A DNA stretch of 64,000 nucleotides from assembly GCA_902776475.1 (NCBI GenBank), contig CACYQD010000020.1, forward strand, positions 21,788 through 85,787, given 5' to 3'. Source of the DNA: an uncultured Prevotellaceae bacterium (GTDB lineage: Bacteria > Bacteroidota > Bacteroidia > Bacteroidales > Bacteroidaceae). The position numbers and the translations under genes are program-made. The notes beneath the pieces are model-generated. The model worked only from the letters and a program-made list of their open reading frames with translations. It made no database searches and had not been told where the DNA came from. Positions 1 through 8,438 of this stretch are shown here, in pieces; the first letter of the stretch is position 1, and every line of letters begins with the position of its first letter.

Positions 1-90
1 ACCGAGGAATATCTGAAAGTCTTCCCGCAATACCGAGACTCCTTCAAGGTGTTCTTCTGCAACACCAGCAATGGCGTTGATTTTCTATAA
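1..90 (+). CDS. C-terminal end of an unidentified protein (partial)
   Basis: The window opens inside an open frame that runs in frame 1 to a TAA at 88-90, giving the last 29 residues of a protein (ending NGVDFL). The gene for a sugar nucleotidyltransferase follows 36 bp later on the same strand, so this is probably another member of the same polysaccharide locus, such as a glycosyltransferase or transferase. The fragment carries no motif that allows a family call. Confidence 0.55.
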   Translation, partial: TEEYLKVFPQYRDSFKVFFCNTSNGVDFL

Positions 91-126
91 CCGACACTTC
101 TCCCCCATCAACCAAACCCACCAAAC

Positions 127-858
127 ATGAAGAATATCATTATCGCGGCTGGTTACGCCACCCGCCTATATCCTCTGACCGAGAACTTTCCCAAGCCCCT
201 GTTGAAAGTGGGCCAGCGCTCCATTCTCGAACGGATGCTCGACGACATCGACCTGATTGACGACATCGATGAGCACATCATTGTCACCAACCATAAGTTT
301 GCCCGGATTTTTGACGAATGGGCTTCTGGGGTCAACTACACCAAACCCGTTCGCATCATTGACGACGGCACGGAGACCAATGACACCCGTCTGGGTGCCG
401 TCAAAGACCTGTTGCTGGCCATCGACACTTGTCAGGTCGATGACGACATCATGGTCTTGGCAGCCGACAACATCCTCGACTTCTCGTTCCAGGGCTTTGT
501 CGATTTCTTCAAAATGAAGGAAAGTTCGGTGATCATGTGCTACCATGAGCCTGAACTGAAGCGTTTACAGCGCACCGGGGTCATCGCTGTCGATGACGAC
601 TGGCGTGTGCTTCAGATGCAGGAGAAGCCCCAGGAACCCGTATCTGAGTTGGCCGTCCCGCCCTTCTACATCTATCGTCGGAGCGACCTTCCACTCATCA
701 AGGACTGCATGAACCACGGATGCGGTTTTGATGCCCCCGGCAATCTCGCCCATTATCTGGTGGATGTCACCACCATCCATGCCTGGCAGATGCCCGGTCA
801 CCGTTATGACATCGGTTCACTCGACAGTTACGAGGAAGCTCAGACCCTCTTCGGGTAG
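127..858 (+). CDS. Sugar-1-phosphate / choline-phosphate type nucleotidyltransferase
   Basis: A 243-residue GT-A-fold NTP transferase. The N-terminus (MKNIIIAAGYATRLYPLT, then FPKPLLKV) is the nucleotide-binding signature of RfbA/LicC/HddC-type enzymes that condense an NTP with a sugar phosphate or phosphocholine. The usual metal-binding acidic pair appears as AADN near residue 113, and the end (HRYDIGSLDSYEEA) is typical of the family. It lies on the + strand beside a minus-strand polysaccharide operon, so it probably supplies an activated precursor for a surface glycan. The substrate cannot be told from sequence: LicC-like phosphocholine, hexose and heptose versions share these motifs. Confidence 0.8.
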   Translation: MKNIIIAAGYATRLYPLTENFPKPLLKVGQRSILERMLDDIDLIDDIDEHIIVTNHKFARIFDEWASGVNYTKPVRIIDDGTETNDTRLGAVKDLLLAIDTCQVDDDIMVLAADNILDFSFQGFVDFFKMKESSVIMCYHEPELKRLQRTGVIAVDDDWRVLQMQEKPQEPVSELAVPPFYIYRRSDLPLIKDCMNHGCGFDAPGNLAHYLVDVTTIHAWQMPGHRYDIGSLDSYEEAQTLFG

Positions 859-881
859 CCGGAACCTTTTTTTTGAATTGA

Positions 882-1175
882 ATGTCTTGGAAGAAGACAT
901 ATCGGTGTACTGCTTGCGGATATGAGGCCGACGACTATGAAGGCCGCGGACTCTTCCGTCAGGAAATCACCTCAGTGAGTTGTCCTCAGTGCAAGACCAT
1001 CCAGCATTTGGTAGTGGGCGGCATCATCTCCGATGTCGCCCCTTCTTTTCGCAGTGAGGTCGGCCGTTTGTGCCTGAGGTGTGGCAGTGACGCCATCCGT
1101 ATCTGGGACAAGAAGACCTGTCCCGTATGCGGCGGGAAGATGGAGTTCACGGGTAAGCAAGAATTCTGGACCTGA
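882..1175 (+). CDS. Small double zinc-ribbon protein, unknown function
   Basis: A 97-residue protein with four CxxC pairs (CTAC near residue 9, CPQC near 34, CLRC near 64, CPVC near 80), which should form two zinc ribbons separated by about 30 residues. There is no catalytic domain, signal peptide or membrane segment. It follows the nucleotidyltransferase by 23 bp and converges on the flippase gene, from whose end it is 22 bp away. Similar short zinc ribbons occur as hypothetical proteins in Bacteroidetes; a nucleic-acid or protein-binding role is only a guess. Confidence 0.65.
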   Translation: MSWKKTYRCTACGYEADDYEGRGLFRQEITSVSCPQCKTIQHLVVGGIISDVAPSFRSEVGRLCLRCGSDAIRIWDKKTCPVCGGKMEFTGKQEFWT

Positions 1176-1197
1176 GAAAACCTTTCTTCCCTTCCTT

Positions 1198-2715
1198 CTA
1201 TTTTTTCCCCCATTTTTTTGAGATCAGAGCCTTGAGGTTCTCCCGTTCCTGTTTGTCGAGATAGAAGACAACGCAGGAGAGGATAATCATGCCATACATC
1301 ACGGAAGTGTGCACAAGGAATCTCCCCCATGATTCCTCCTGTACAGGCACCAGCATGATGACGGAGAAGACCAGCAAGGCCATCAGGATGCTTCTGGCCA
1401 CAATCTTCTTCATGAAGTTTGCGATGTCGAAGTCAAAAGTACGTTTGGAAAACCAGATGTTGACCATACACTGGAGCAACGAGCATCCTATCGTGACATA
1501 AATGGCAGACAGGCAATTACCACCAAGTTTGAAGACGACGAAAATCAGCACGACGTTGAGAAGATAGAGTCCAGACATATAAGTCTGCTGCCATTTGATT
1601 TTCCCTGTCGCATGCACGCTCTGATAGAGGAAATAGGTGAATGAGGCCACATTCACATTGATGAGAACCAGCACTGTGAACTGAGGGGCATAAGGCGGAA
1701 CATCAGCCAGAATGATATCGAGCACGAAATGCGGTTCGACAATCACAGGAGCGGTGATGAGCAGCAGCAAGACGAAGGTGATTTTCGTGCCAGAATCAAT
1801 CAACTGGTTCATCCTCCCCCTGTTGCCTGCACTGTATGCAGCCATAATCTGAGGCACCATGGCCTGTTTGAAATTCATGGCAAAGGTATTGACCATGGTC
1901 ATGATCTGCGCGGCGATGGCATATGCGGCATTGATGGTCAGGTTGAAGAAGATATTGATCAGCACGACGATGCCCTTATCCCGGAGCAAGGAAAACAAGA
2001 CGGTGAAGAGCAGCATGGAAATGAATCCCGTCATCTCCTTCACCAGCGTTTTGTCTCTGTCGATTCGAAATGCCGTCTCCTTGTATTTCCTGGCCAGATA
2101 GTTGACCGCCAGGATATACATCAGCGTGATGGAGAAGTTCATCACCGACAGGGTGATGAGTTTGTCGAAAGAGATGACATAGAGCAGATAGAGGATAACC
2201 AGCCGGCACAATGCCTGAATGATATCAAGGGTGGCGAATTTGGCGAAATCCTCCCTTGCCCTGAGCAGGGCAGCGTAGGGCACGTTGATGATATTGAGCA
2301 GCAGCGACAGCAGTGAGATCTGGAAGACCACGTGAGCCGCGAACATCCGCTCAGCGGGAATGTTGAGTTTCCCGAGGAAGAAGAAAGCGAACACCTCTCC
2401 CACGAGCAAGGTGATGGCCGCCACCCAACAGTGGAGATACAGTCCCACTCCGAAGACCTTTGCCAACCGCTGTTGGTTGTTTTTGCCGATCTCGTAGGAA
2501 TAGAACCGCTGGACAGCCGTCCCCATCGACCCGTTGATGAATGAGAATAAGGCCACGATGCTTCCCACCAGGTTGTTGAGTCCGTAGTCATCCGAGCCCA
2601 GCACCTGCAAGGTGATTCTCACCGTGAAGAAAGACACCACCATCGTGATGGCCATGCGGATGTAGAGAGCCACCGTGTTTTTGGCTATTTTCTTGTTGTT
2701 TTCCTGCATCGTCAA
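1198..2715 (-). CDS. Polysaccharide flippase (Wzx/MATE-like, MOP superfamily)
   Basis: A 505-residue protein with about 12-14 hydrophobic segments and the look of O-antigen/capsule repeat-unit translocases: an early cationic start (NNKKIAKNTVALYIRMA) and conserved YGLNNLVGS and AVQRFYS stretches in the first 75 residues. It would move undecaprenyl-linked glycan units across the inner membrane. It is the last gene of the minus-strand operon and overlaps the upstream glycosyltransferase by 4 bp (ATGA), so the two are translationally coupled. Length is normal for the family. Confidence 0.88.
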   Translation of the reverse strand: MTMQENNKKIAKNTVALYIRMAITMVVSFFTVRITLQVLGSDDYGLNNLVGSIVALFSFINGSMGTAVQRFYSYEIGKNNQQRLAKVFGVGLYLHCWVAAITLLVGEVFAFFFLGKLNIPAERMFAAHVVFQISLLSLLLNIINVPYAALLRAREDFAKFATLDIIQALCRLVILYLLYVISFDKLITLSVMNFSITLMYILAVNYLARKYKETAFRIDRDKTLVKEMTGFISMLLFTVLFSLLRDKGIVVLINIFFNLTINAAYAIAAQIMTMVNTFAMNFKQAMVPQIMAAYSAGNRGRMNQLIDSGTKITFVLLLLITAPVIVEPHFVLDIILADVPPYAPQFTVLVLINVNVASFTYFLYQSVHATGKIKWQQTYMSGLYLLNVVLIFVVFKLGGNCLSAIYVTIGCSLLQCMVNIWFSKRTFDFDIANFMKKIVARSILMALLVFSVIMLVPVQEESWGRFLVHTSVMYGMIILSCVVFYLDKQERENLKALISKKWGKK

Positions 2716-4016
2716 TCGGCTAAGATATCCGGAGACAATGGTTTTCCGTGGGCATGATGCTCCATGATCTCATGGTAAGCCCTTCTCCATTTCTCCATCA
2801 TAGACTTATTGCTATATTTTTCCTCTACAGTGACAAGTGCATTGGCTCTGATTTTTTCGGCCAATGCGCCATCTTCCGCAAGTTTTACCATCTGCTCTGC
2901 CATTGCGGACAAATCACCGGGTTTTGAGAGCAACACACTTTCTCGGTCCTTGTTCAGTTCCGGAGTAGCAGGAGTGACGGTCGTCACGACCGGCAGTCCA
3001 CAGGCCATGGCCTCCCGGATAGTACTGGAAATCATATCCACTTTCAGCGGCAGGACAGCAAATTTAGATTTCTTGATTTGCTTCAAGACCTCTTCATGGG
3101 TGGCCTTGGCTCCAGAGAAAAACACGTTCTCCTCAATGCCCAGTTGGCGCATTCTCTTGTCCAATGCCATTTTGTATGTTTCGTCAAAACCGCCGCTGAC
3201 ATTCAACCGCAGCTGCGGATATTTCTTCAAAGCCAATGCGAAGGCTTCGATGGCCACATCCCCGGCCTTATTGATGTTGGAAGCGAAATAAACGAAATCA
3301 AACTCTTTCTCACCACATTCAGTATTGACATCCACACCCACCGCCAATGGCAGATTGCAAATGACCGCACCAGGTTTGATATGATTTCTCACATATTGGT
3401 GTATGGGTGCGCTGCCAGAGAAGATATAGTCACATTTCCGGATGATTTCTCTCTCTATGCCCGCACGATGCTCATAGATGTCCCGTGAGTTGTGGAAATT
3501 CTCAAAAAAACCGGGAGCGGACATGAGTGTCTGCAATGACACGATTGAGGGGATGGACTCCGGAATATCCAATGCAGCAAGTGCGTAATAAGGGTTCTCT
3601 GCACCTATCACATGCACGATGTCGGGGTTGATTGTCTTGATGGCCGCAGCAATGAACCTACGGTTTTTCTTGAATTCCCATTCCTTCTTACCCGTCCATT
3701 TGCTCCATCTGTGATGGATGACGCTGTCATCCTGAGACCTGAAGCAAACAAACTTAACCCCATTGAGTGAGAATCTCTGGCATTTCCCCTGTATTCCCTG
3801 ATGCGGGAAGATGACCGTCAAGTCGATGTCGTCATATTGTTCAAATTCACGGATGGCATTCGAATTCCACACCGCAGAATCCTTCCAAGGGAGAGGTTGG
3901 GTATGTTTGACCCAGGCCTTGAGTCTTTTGAGCAGGGATTTCCTGAACTGGATCTGCGCTCTGGTTTTCTCATCTGAGAAATGGCAGATCCACACGACTC
4001 TGATGCGTTTGCTCAT
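2712..4016 (-). CDS. Glycosyltransferase family 4 (GT-B)
   Basis: A 434-residue retaining glycosyltransferase. The second half carries the family nucleotide-sugar site: FSGAKATHEEV near residue 303, then IREAMACGLPVVTT near 345 (the E-x7-E-like region with AMACGLPVV). The N-terminal half holds HVIGAENPYYALA typical of GT4 donors' partner domain. It should add one sugar to the lipid-linked repeat unit on the cytoplasmic face of the membrane. It overlaps the genes on both sides by 4 bp, inside a tightly coupled polysaccharide operon. Donor and acceptor are unknown. Confidence 0.87.
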   Translation of the reverse strand: MSKRIRVVWICHFSDEKTRAQIQFRKSLLKRLKAWVKHTQPLPWKDSAVWNSNAIREFEQYDDIDLTVIFPHQGIQGKCQRFSLNGVKFVCFRSQDDSVIHHRWSKWTGKKEWEFKKNRRFIAAAIKTINPDIVHVIGAENPYYALAALDIPESIPSIVSLQTLMSAPGFFENFHNSRDIYEHRAGIEREIIRKCDYIFSGSAPIHQYVRNHIKPGAVICNLPLAVGVDVNTECGEKEFDFVYFASNINKAGDVAIEAFALALKKYPQLRLNVSGGFDETYKMALDKRMRQLGIEENVFFSGAKATHEEVLKQIKKSKFAVLPLKVDMISSTIREAMACGLPVVTTVTPATPELNKDRESVLLSKPGDLSAMAEQMVKLAEDGALAEKIRANALVTVEEKYSNKSMMEKWRRAYHEIMEHHAHGKPLSPDILAD

Positions 4017-5071
4017 AAGACCTTAATGATTTTGAGGTATTCCGTCCATTCCCCGACATCCCTCCATGCATTCTCACTGACGGGGAAGCAACCGATGCGC
4101 CCCCCCCTTTTTCGGATGACTTCCATCAAGTCGGTGATGTGGAAGAACTCCCCCTCCGGGATATCACAGATCAAGTCAGGATTGAGCACATAAACCCCTG
4201 TATTGATCATATAGGTTGTCTCCGGCTTCTCCCTCAAGGCCGTCATCAGTCCATTCTCACCCGTCTCCACCACTCCGTAAGGAATCTTGTGGCTCTTGAC
4301 CGCAGTGACCACAGTCAGTTCGTTGCGGTTGGCGACATGATACTCATATACCGACCGGTAGTCCTGGTCGATAAGGATGTCGCAATTCGACACGAAGAAA
4401 GGCGTGTGAATGACCTCTTTGAGCAAAGCCACGCTGCCGATGGTGCCCAGCGGTTTCGGTTCCTGGAAGAACTCAATCTGATAATGGTGCTCCAGTTGGC
4501 CGAGGTAATACCTGATCATATCCGACTTGTAGTTGACCGACATGTAGAACCTCTTGCATCCGATGCCCTCAAACTGGTCGAGGATCTCCTCCAGGATGGT
4601 TTTTTCGCCGATAGGCACCAATGGTTTGGGTATGACATTGGTCAGGGGCTGCAGTCGGGTACCCTTTCCTCCCGCCATGATGACCACAGGAACATCGATG
4701 GGATTCTTCTGAGGAGTCTGCTCATTGATGAACACATCCTTCCAGAACCACACATCCACCAGTTGCCCCTCATGGTCGATGATCGGCATACATTCCGCCC
4801 TGAGTCTTCTCATCTTCTCCTTGATGGCTGTCTCGTCCTCATCGGTGTAGGCATAGATTTTGTTTTTGTCCAAGACAGCCGCCAAATGCTCTGTCAGGGC
4901 CACATTTCTGATGATGGCCCTTTGTATATCGCCGATGGTCAGCAGTCCGATGAAGTCATCACCATCATAGACGAACAAGATTTTCACCCCCAGTTCGTCC
5001 ATTCTCTTCATCGCGTCAATCAGTGACCACCGAGGTGACACGATCCTCTCCTTGATTTTCTCTGTCATCAT
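4013..5071 (-). CDS. CBS-domain nucleotidyltransferase (PtmE/GlmE-like)
   Basis: 352 residues: a pair of CBS domains (about 1-115, with LFVYDGDDFIGLLTIGDIQRA) followed by a GT-A nucleotidyltransferase starting at VIMAGGKGTRLQPLTNVIPK. This architecture is that of Campylobacter PtmE, the glucosamine-1-phosphate guanylyltransferase that opens the GDP route to legionaminic acid, and of related hexosamine nucleotidyltransferases. The CBS pair suggests control by a nucleotide. In the operon it lies downstream of the dehydratase and aminotransferase genes and overlaps the glycosyltransferase start by 4 bp. Whether it makes a GDP-, UDP- or CDP-sugar is not visible. Confidence 0.8.
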   Translation of the reverse strand: MMTEKIKERIVSPRWSLIDAMKRMDELGVKILFVYDGDDFIGLLTIGDIQRAIIRNVALTEHLAAVLDKNKIYAYTDEDETAIKEKMRRLRAECMPIIDHEGQLVDVWFWKDVFINEQTPQKNPIDVPVVIMAGGKGTRLQPLTNVIPKPLVPIGEKTILEEILDQFEGIGCKRFYMSVNYKSDMIRYYLGQLEHHYQIEFFQEPKPLGTIGSVALLKEVIHTPFFVSNCDILIDQDYRSVYEYHVANRNELTVVTAVKSHKIPYGVVETGENGLMTALREKPETTYMINTGVYVLNPDLICDIPEGEFFHITDLMEVIRKRGGRIGCFPVSENAWRDVGEWTEYLKIIKVL

Positions 5072-5090
5072 CTATACTGTATGATTAAGG

Positions 5091-6101
5091 TCATTCCTGG
5101 TCATAATCCACTCTCCTGCCCCACAATTTGGCAAACCTCTCGTTTTCCATCTCCTCTTTGATATCCCTCAGGCTCCTGATATAGTCATACTCAGGATGAT
5201 AGCCCAACTGATCGATGGTTTTTTGGATATCAAGGAGGAAGAAGGGAGCACTTGGTTTTTCGGGAGCCATGACAATCTGCGACGGATGGTCATGCGGTGA
5301 GAACACCTCGACGATGCCTTTCAGCTGGTCGATCCGGGTTGTAGCCTTACCTGTTCCCACATTGTATGTGCCACATTCCCCCTCAGCAGTGAGCGTTTTC
5401 TCGACAATCTGCACGCAGTCCTTCACATAGATGAAATCACGCGCGGCCATGGGATCACCCCATAGTTCGATGTCCTCCCCCCGTTTTGCCTGTTCGATGA
5501 TTCTCCACATTCCCTGCCAACGCTTCGTGCCGTTGACGAAATAGGTGGGGTCTGGATGGTAGCAGAAGATGTTGGGGAATCTGAGGATATAATAGCGGAA
5601 TCCGTATCTGGCGGCATAATGCGCCACGATATCCGTTGCGGCATTCTTCGTGATGGCATAGATGGTATGGTCGTCATTGATCGGAAACTTGACAGGAGCA
5701 TCGGCAGGAATGGGTTTCAGAGACCCAGTCAGGTATGTCACGTCCGACCAGCTTTTGGGGAAGACGAATCTTTCTGCCCCAGCAGTCACCGCATAGTCGA
5801 GCACGTTCATCGTCCCGTAGATATTCGACTCCACGTAGTCACGCGGCTCATAGCCCACCATTTTTGCAGGCAGCACAGCCGCCATGTGAATGACCGCGAA
5901 GACATTCTCCTGCGGGAGACGTTTGAAATCCTCCTGGTTCAAGATGTTGACCGACACGTAGTCAATGCCATAGTCATTGAAGAATCCGTTGTCGGACTTT
6001 CTCTTTCCCACAGCCGTCACGTCAAACCCCTTGTCTTTCAGATGCAGTGCGGTGTAGCATCCTACTTTTCCAGTTGCACCAAGAACAATGACCTTTCTCA
6101 T
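5091..6101 (-). CDS. NAD-dependent epimerase/dehydratase (extended SDR)
   Basis: A 336-residue extended short-chain dehydrogenase with the N-terminal Rossmann motif GATGKVGCYT (residues 8-17). The expected catalytic YxxxK is seen as YAITKN around residue 148, and the substrate-domain RFPNIFCYHPD follows. Members reshape nucleotide-linked sugars by epimerisation, dehydration or reduction at C4. The gene overlaps the ATP-grasp gene's stop by 4 bp and is followed after 19 bp by the CBS-nucleotidyltransferase, so it acts within the same sugar pathway. Confidence 0.82.
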   Translation of the reverse strand: MRKVIVLGATGKVGCYTALHLKDKGFDVTAVGKRKSDNGFFNDYGIDYVSVNILNQEDFKRLPQENVFAVIHMAAVLPAKMVGYEPRDYVESNIYGTMNVLDYAVTAGAERFVFPKSWSDVTYLTGSLKPIPADAPVKFPINDDHTIYAITKNAATDIVAHYAARYGFRYYILRFPNIFCYHPDPTYFVNGTKRWQGMWRIIEQAKRGEDIELWGDPMAARDFIYVKDCVQIVEKTLTAEGECGTYNVGTGKATTRIDQLKGIVEVFSPHDHPSQIVMAPEKPSAPFFLLDIQKTIDQLGYHPEYDYIRSLRDIKEEMENERFAKLWGRRVDYDQE

Positions 6102-7297
6102 TTCCTTATTTTTATCATATCGATGATGTCGCTTGTATATTTCTCAGCCCTCCGTTCCACCTCGTCGCTGCTTTTCCCTTTGATGACGATGTGTCCAAAT
6201 CTGTCGAGACTGCTGTGGATGGCAGGCACGCTGTCACCCACCTGCAGGCCGAAGTCGAAGTCCACGACCCCTGGCCATCCCATGACATCGCTGAGATGCG
6301 GTGAGATCTGTTGCACCACCCCCGCAGGCAAGTCCAAGAACCTGACACAGGAAGCCATATCCTTCTCCATCGTAGGGATGCAGACCTCCTCGCCCTCCGC
6401 CATGCGGAGCACGAGGTCCTCCATATTGACACCCGTGGAGAGCGGCACCAAGTGCGAGGTGATCATGTCGCCTCCCAGCCTTGGACTCGTCTCAATCACG
6501 AATATACCACGGGCATTGATTTTCAGTTCGGTATGTGAAGCGCAGTTGTCGAAATGCATGACATCAGAGATGTCAGAGACGATTTTCCTGATGGCCGTCC
6601 TGGTGTCTTCAGACAGCCGGGCAGGTTGGCAATGAGCCATCTCCACATTGTAGGGAAATGGTGTAGTCGTTTTTTCCGTGAACTGCAGCACAGCGCTTTT
6701 TCCGTGCTGGTGGATGGCCTCGATGCTGTATTCCTGTCCTTCGATGAACTCCTCGACCAACAGCGACTCCATCTTGGAGAAAGCCAAGGCCTCGCGGAAA
6801 GCCCCTGCCAGTTCCTCCTTGTTGCGGCAGACCTTCACGCCCCTGCTTCCGGAATTGTCACGCGGTTTGACCACCAATGGCATTTCGAGGTCCTCCACCT
6901 CACCGACAGCCGTTACCAGTCTTCCACGAGCGCAGGGGATCCCCGCTTCCAGGAAGCGTTGTTTCATCTTGAACTTATCGGTAGACCATTCCGCCGTCTC
7001 CACCGAATAGAAGGGCAGTCCCATTGTCCGAGCTATGCGTGCCATCATCACCAGGGGTTTGTCGGTGGCAGCCGTCACGATGGAAGTCACGTTGTACAGA
7101 TTTGCCACTTCGAGGGTTTTCTCGTAATCCTGTCCCCCCACTACCTCATAGACGTCAACCATGTCGCGGCAGGCCGCATCAGTCAACGGGTCAATGCCCA
7201 CGGTGCGCAGCCCCATTTGCCTTGCCCTTTCGATGATTGACCGCTGTAGAGTCCCGACACCGAACACCATGACCGTCCTGCCTTCACGCTTCATCAT
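6098..7297 (-). CDS. ATP-grasp ligase in the polysaccharide operon
   Basis: About 399 residues of a CarB/PurK/PylC-like ATP-grasp enzyme: an N-terminal pre-ATP-grasp fold (VMVFGVGTLQRSII), the ATP-binding loop PLVVKPRDNSGSRGVKV, LVEEFIEGQEYSIEAI, and the C-terminal metal-ligand strand FVIETSPRLGGD. Such enzymes form amide or ester bonds through an acyl phosphate. I place the start at 7297 because it makes the same 4-bp ATGA overlap with the aminotransferase as other joints of this operon; an in-frame ATG at 7321 would give a 28-bp overlap. Likely job: acylating or aminoacylating the amino sugar made by its neighbours, which is inference. Confidence 0.82.
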   Translation of the reverse strand: MMKREGRTVMVFGVGTLQRSIIERARQMGLRTVGIDPLTDAACRDMVDVYEVVGGQDYEKTLEVANLYNVTSIVTAATDKPLVMMARIARTMGLPFYSVETAEWSTDKFKMKQRFLEAGIPCARGRLVTAVGEVEDLEMPLVVKPRDNSGSRGVKVCRNKEELAGAFREALAFSKMESLLVEEFIEGQEYSIEAIHQHGKSAVLQFTEKTTTPFPYNVEMAHCQPARLSEDTRTAIRKIVSDISDVMHFDNCASHTELKINARGIFVIETSPRLGGDMITSHLVPLSTGVNMEDLVLRMAEGEEVCIPTMEKDMASCVRFLDLPAGVVQQISPHLSDVMGWPGVVDFDFGLQVGDSVPAIHSSLDRFGHIVIKGKSSDEVERRAEKYTSDIIDMIKIRK

Positions 7298-8433
7298 CCG
7301 ATGGTTTTTAGAGCTTCGCAAAGTGTGTCGCAGACGTAATCCACCTCTTGTTCGGTCAAAGCCGCATACATGGGCAGTGTGATTTCATTGTCCGTCACAT
7401 ACTCCGTCTGGGGCAACACCGCACCCAGTTCCTGATAGGTTGAGAACCGGTGCGCGGCCGGGTAGTGGACGCTTGTCTGTACCCCTTTGGCATGGATGAA
7501 ATCCCTTATCCGGTCACGCCTGTCCCTGTTGGAATCCAAGAGGACAATGGGGAAGATATAATTGCTGACGAACTCCTCATTGTCAGCGAAGGGGATAGCG
7601 ATACCTTTCACCCCTGCAAGCCTGTCAAGATAGTGTTTGCGCACCTGGATACGCGTCTCGAGATCGCCAGGCAGTTTCTTAAGCTGTTCGATGGCGATGG
7701 AGGCTCTGATGTCATCCATGCGGAAATTGTAGCCCAGGCAGGTAATGTCATAGGATGTGGCATGGCCCGAAGCACGCTGATAGGACATGGTGGTCATGCC
7801 ATGCGACCGTATCAGTCTGGCTTTGCGCTCCATCTCATCGTCATTTGTGATGAACATCCCCCCTTCTCCCGTTGATATGTTCTTGTTGGAGAAGAAACTG
7901 AACGCAGCGCAGTCGCCGATGGTGCCGAGTTTTTTCCCTTTGTATTCAGAGAGCGGTCCATGGCAGGCATCTTCGACCACCTTGAGGCCGAATTCCCGTG
8001 CGATGGCCATGATCTCGTCCATTCGGGCAGGGAAACCAGCCATGTGGACGACAACGATGCCTTTTGTTTTGGGTGTGATTTTCCTACGGATGTCCTCCGG
8101 GTCGATGTTGATATGATCCGGTCCCACAATGTCGGCGAACACCGGAGTAGCCCCGACATAGCGGATACAATTGCAAGACGCTGCAAAAGTGAGCGAGGGA
8201 CAGATTACCTCATCGCCTGGACCGAAGCCGCAGACCATGCAAGCCACGTGGAGCGCATCGGTGCAATTGGTCATGCTGACCGCGTGCTTGACACCCCAGA
8301 GGTCGCGGAACAAACCCTCCAACTCGGCGTTTTTAGGACCTGTGGAGATCCACCCCGACATAATGGTGTCATACGCGGCCTGGGCCTCGCGCTCATCGAA
8401 ATTGAGATTGAATAGTGGAATCTTATATGCCAT
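7294..8433 (-). CDS. DegT/DnrJ/EryC1/StrS aminotransferase (LegC/PseC-like)
   Basis: 379-residue PLP enzyme of the sugar aminotransferase family. Conserved blocks are visible: VSMTNCTDALHVA near 54, FPSLTFAAS-type CPSLTFAAS, VVEDACHGPLSEYKGKKLG, and FSFFSNKNISTGEGGM, where the Lys of SNKN binds PLP. It transfers an amino group to the 4-keto carbon of a nucleotide-linked 6-deoxy sugar. It follows the 4,6-dehydratase gene by 5 bp, the usual dehydratase-aminotransferase pairing for 4-amino-4,6-dideoxy sugars. Confidence 0.88.
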   Translation of the reverse strand: MAYKIPLFNLNFDEREAQAAYDTIMSGWISTGPKNAELEGLFRDLWGVKHAVSMTNCTDALHVACMVCGFGPGDEVICPSLTFAASCNCIRYVGATPVFADIVGPDHINIDPEDIRRKITPKTKGIVVVHMAGFPARMDEIMAIAREFGLKVVEDACHGPLSEYKGKKLGTIGDCAAFSFFSNKNISTGEGGMFITNDDEMERKARLIRSHGMTTMSYQRASGHATSYDITCLGYNFRMDDIRASIAIEQLKKLPGDLETRIQVRKHYLDRLAGVKGIAIPFADNEEFVSNYIFPIVLLDSNRDRRDRIRDFIHAKGVQTSVHYPAAHRFSTYQELGAVLPQTEYVTDNEITLPMYAALTEQEVDYVCDTLCEALKTIG

Positions 8434-8438
8434 ATATG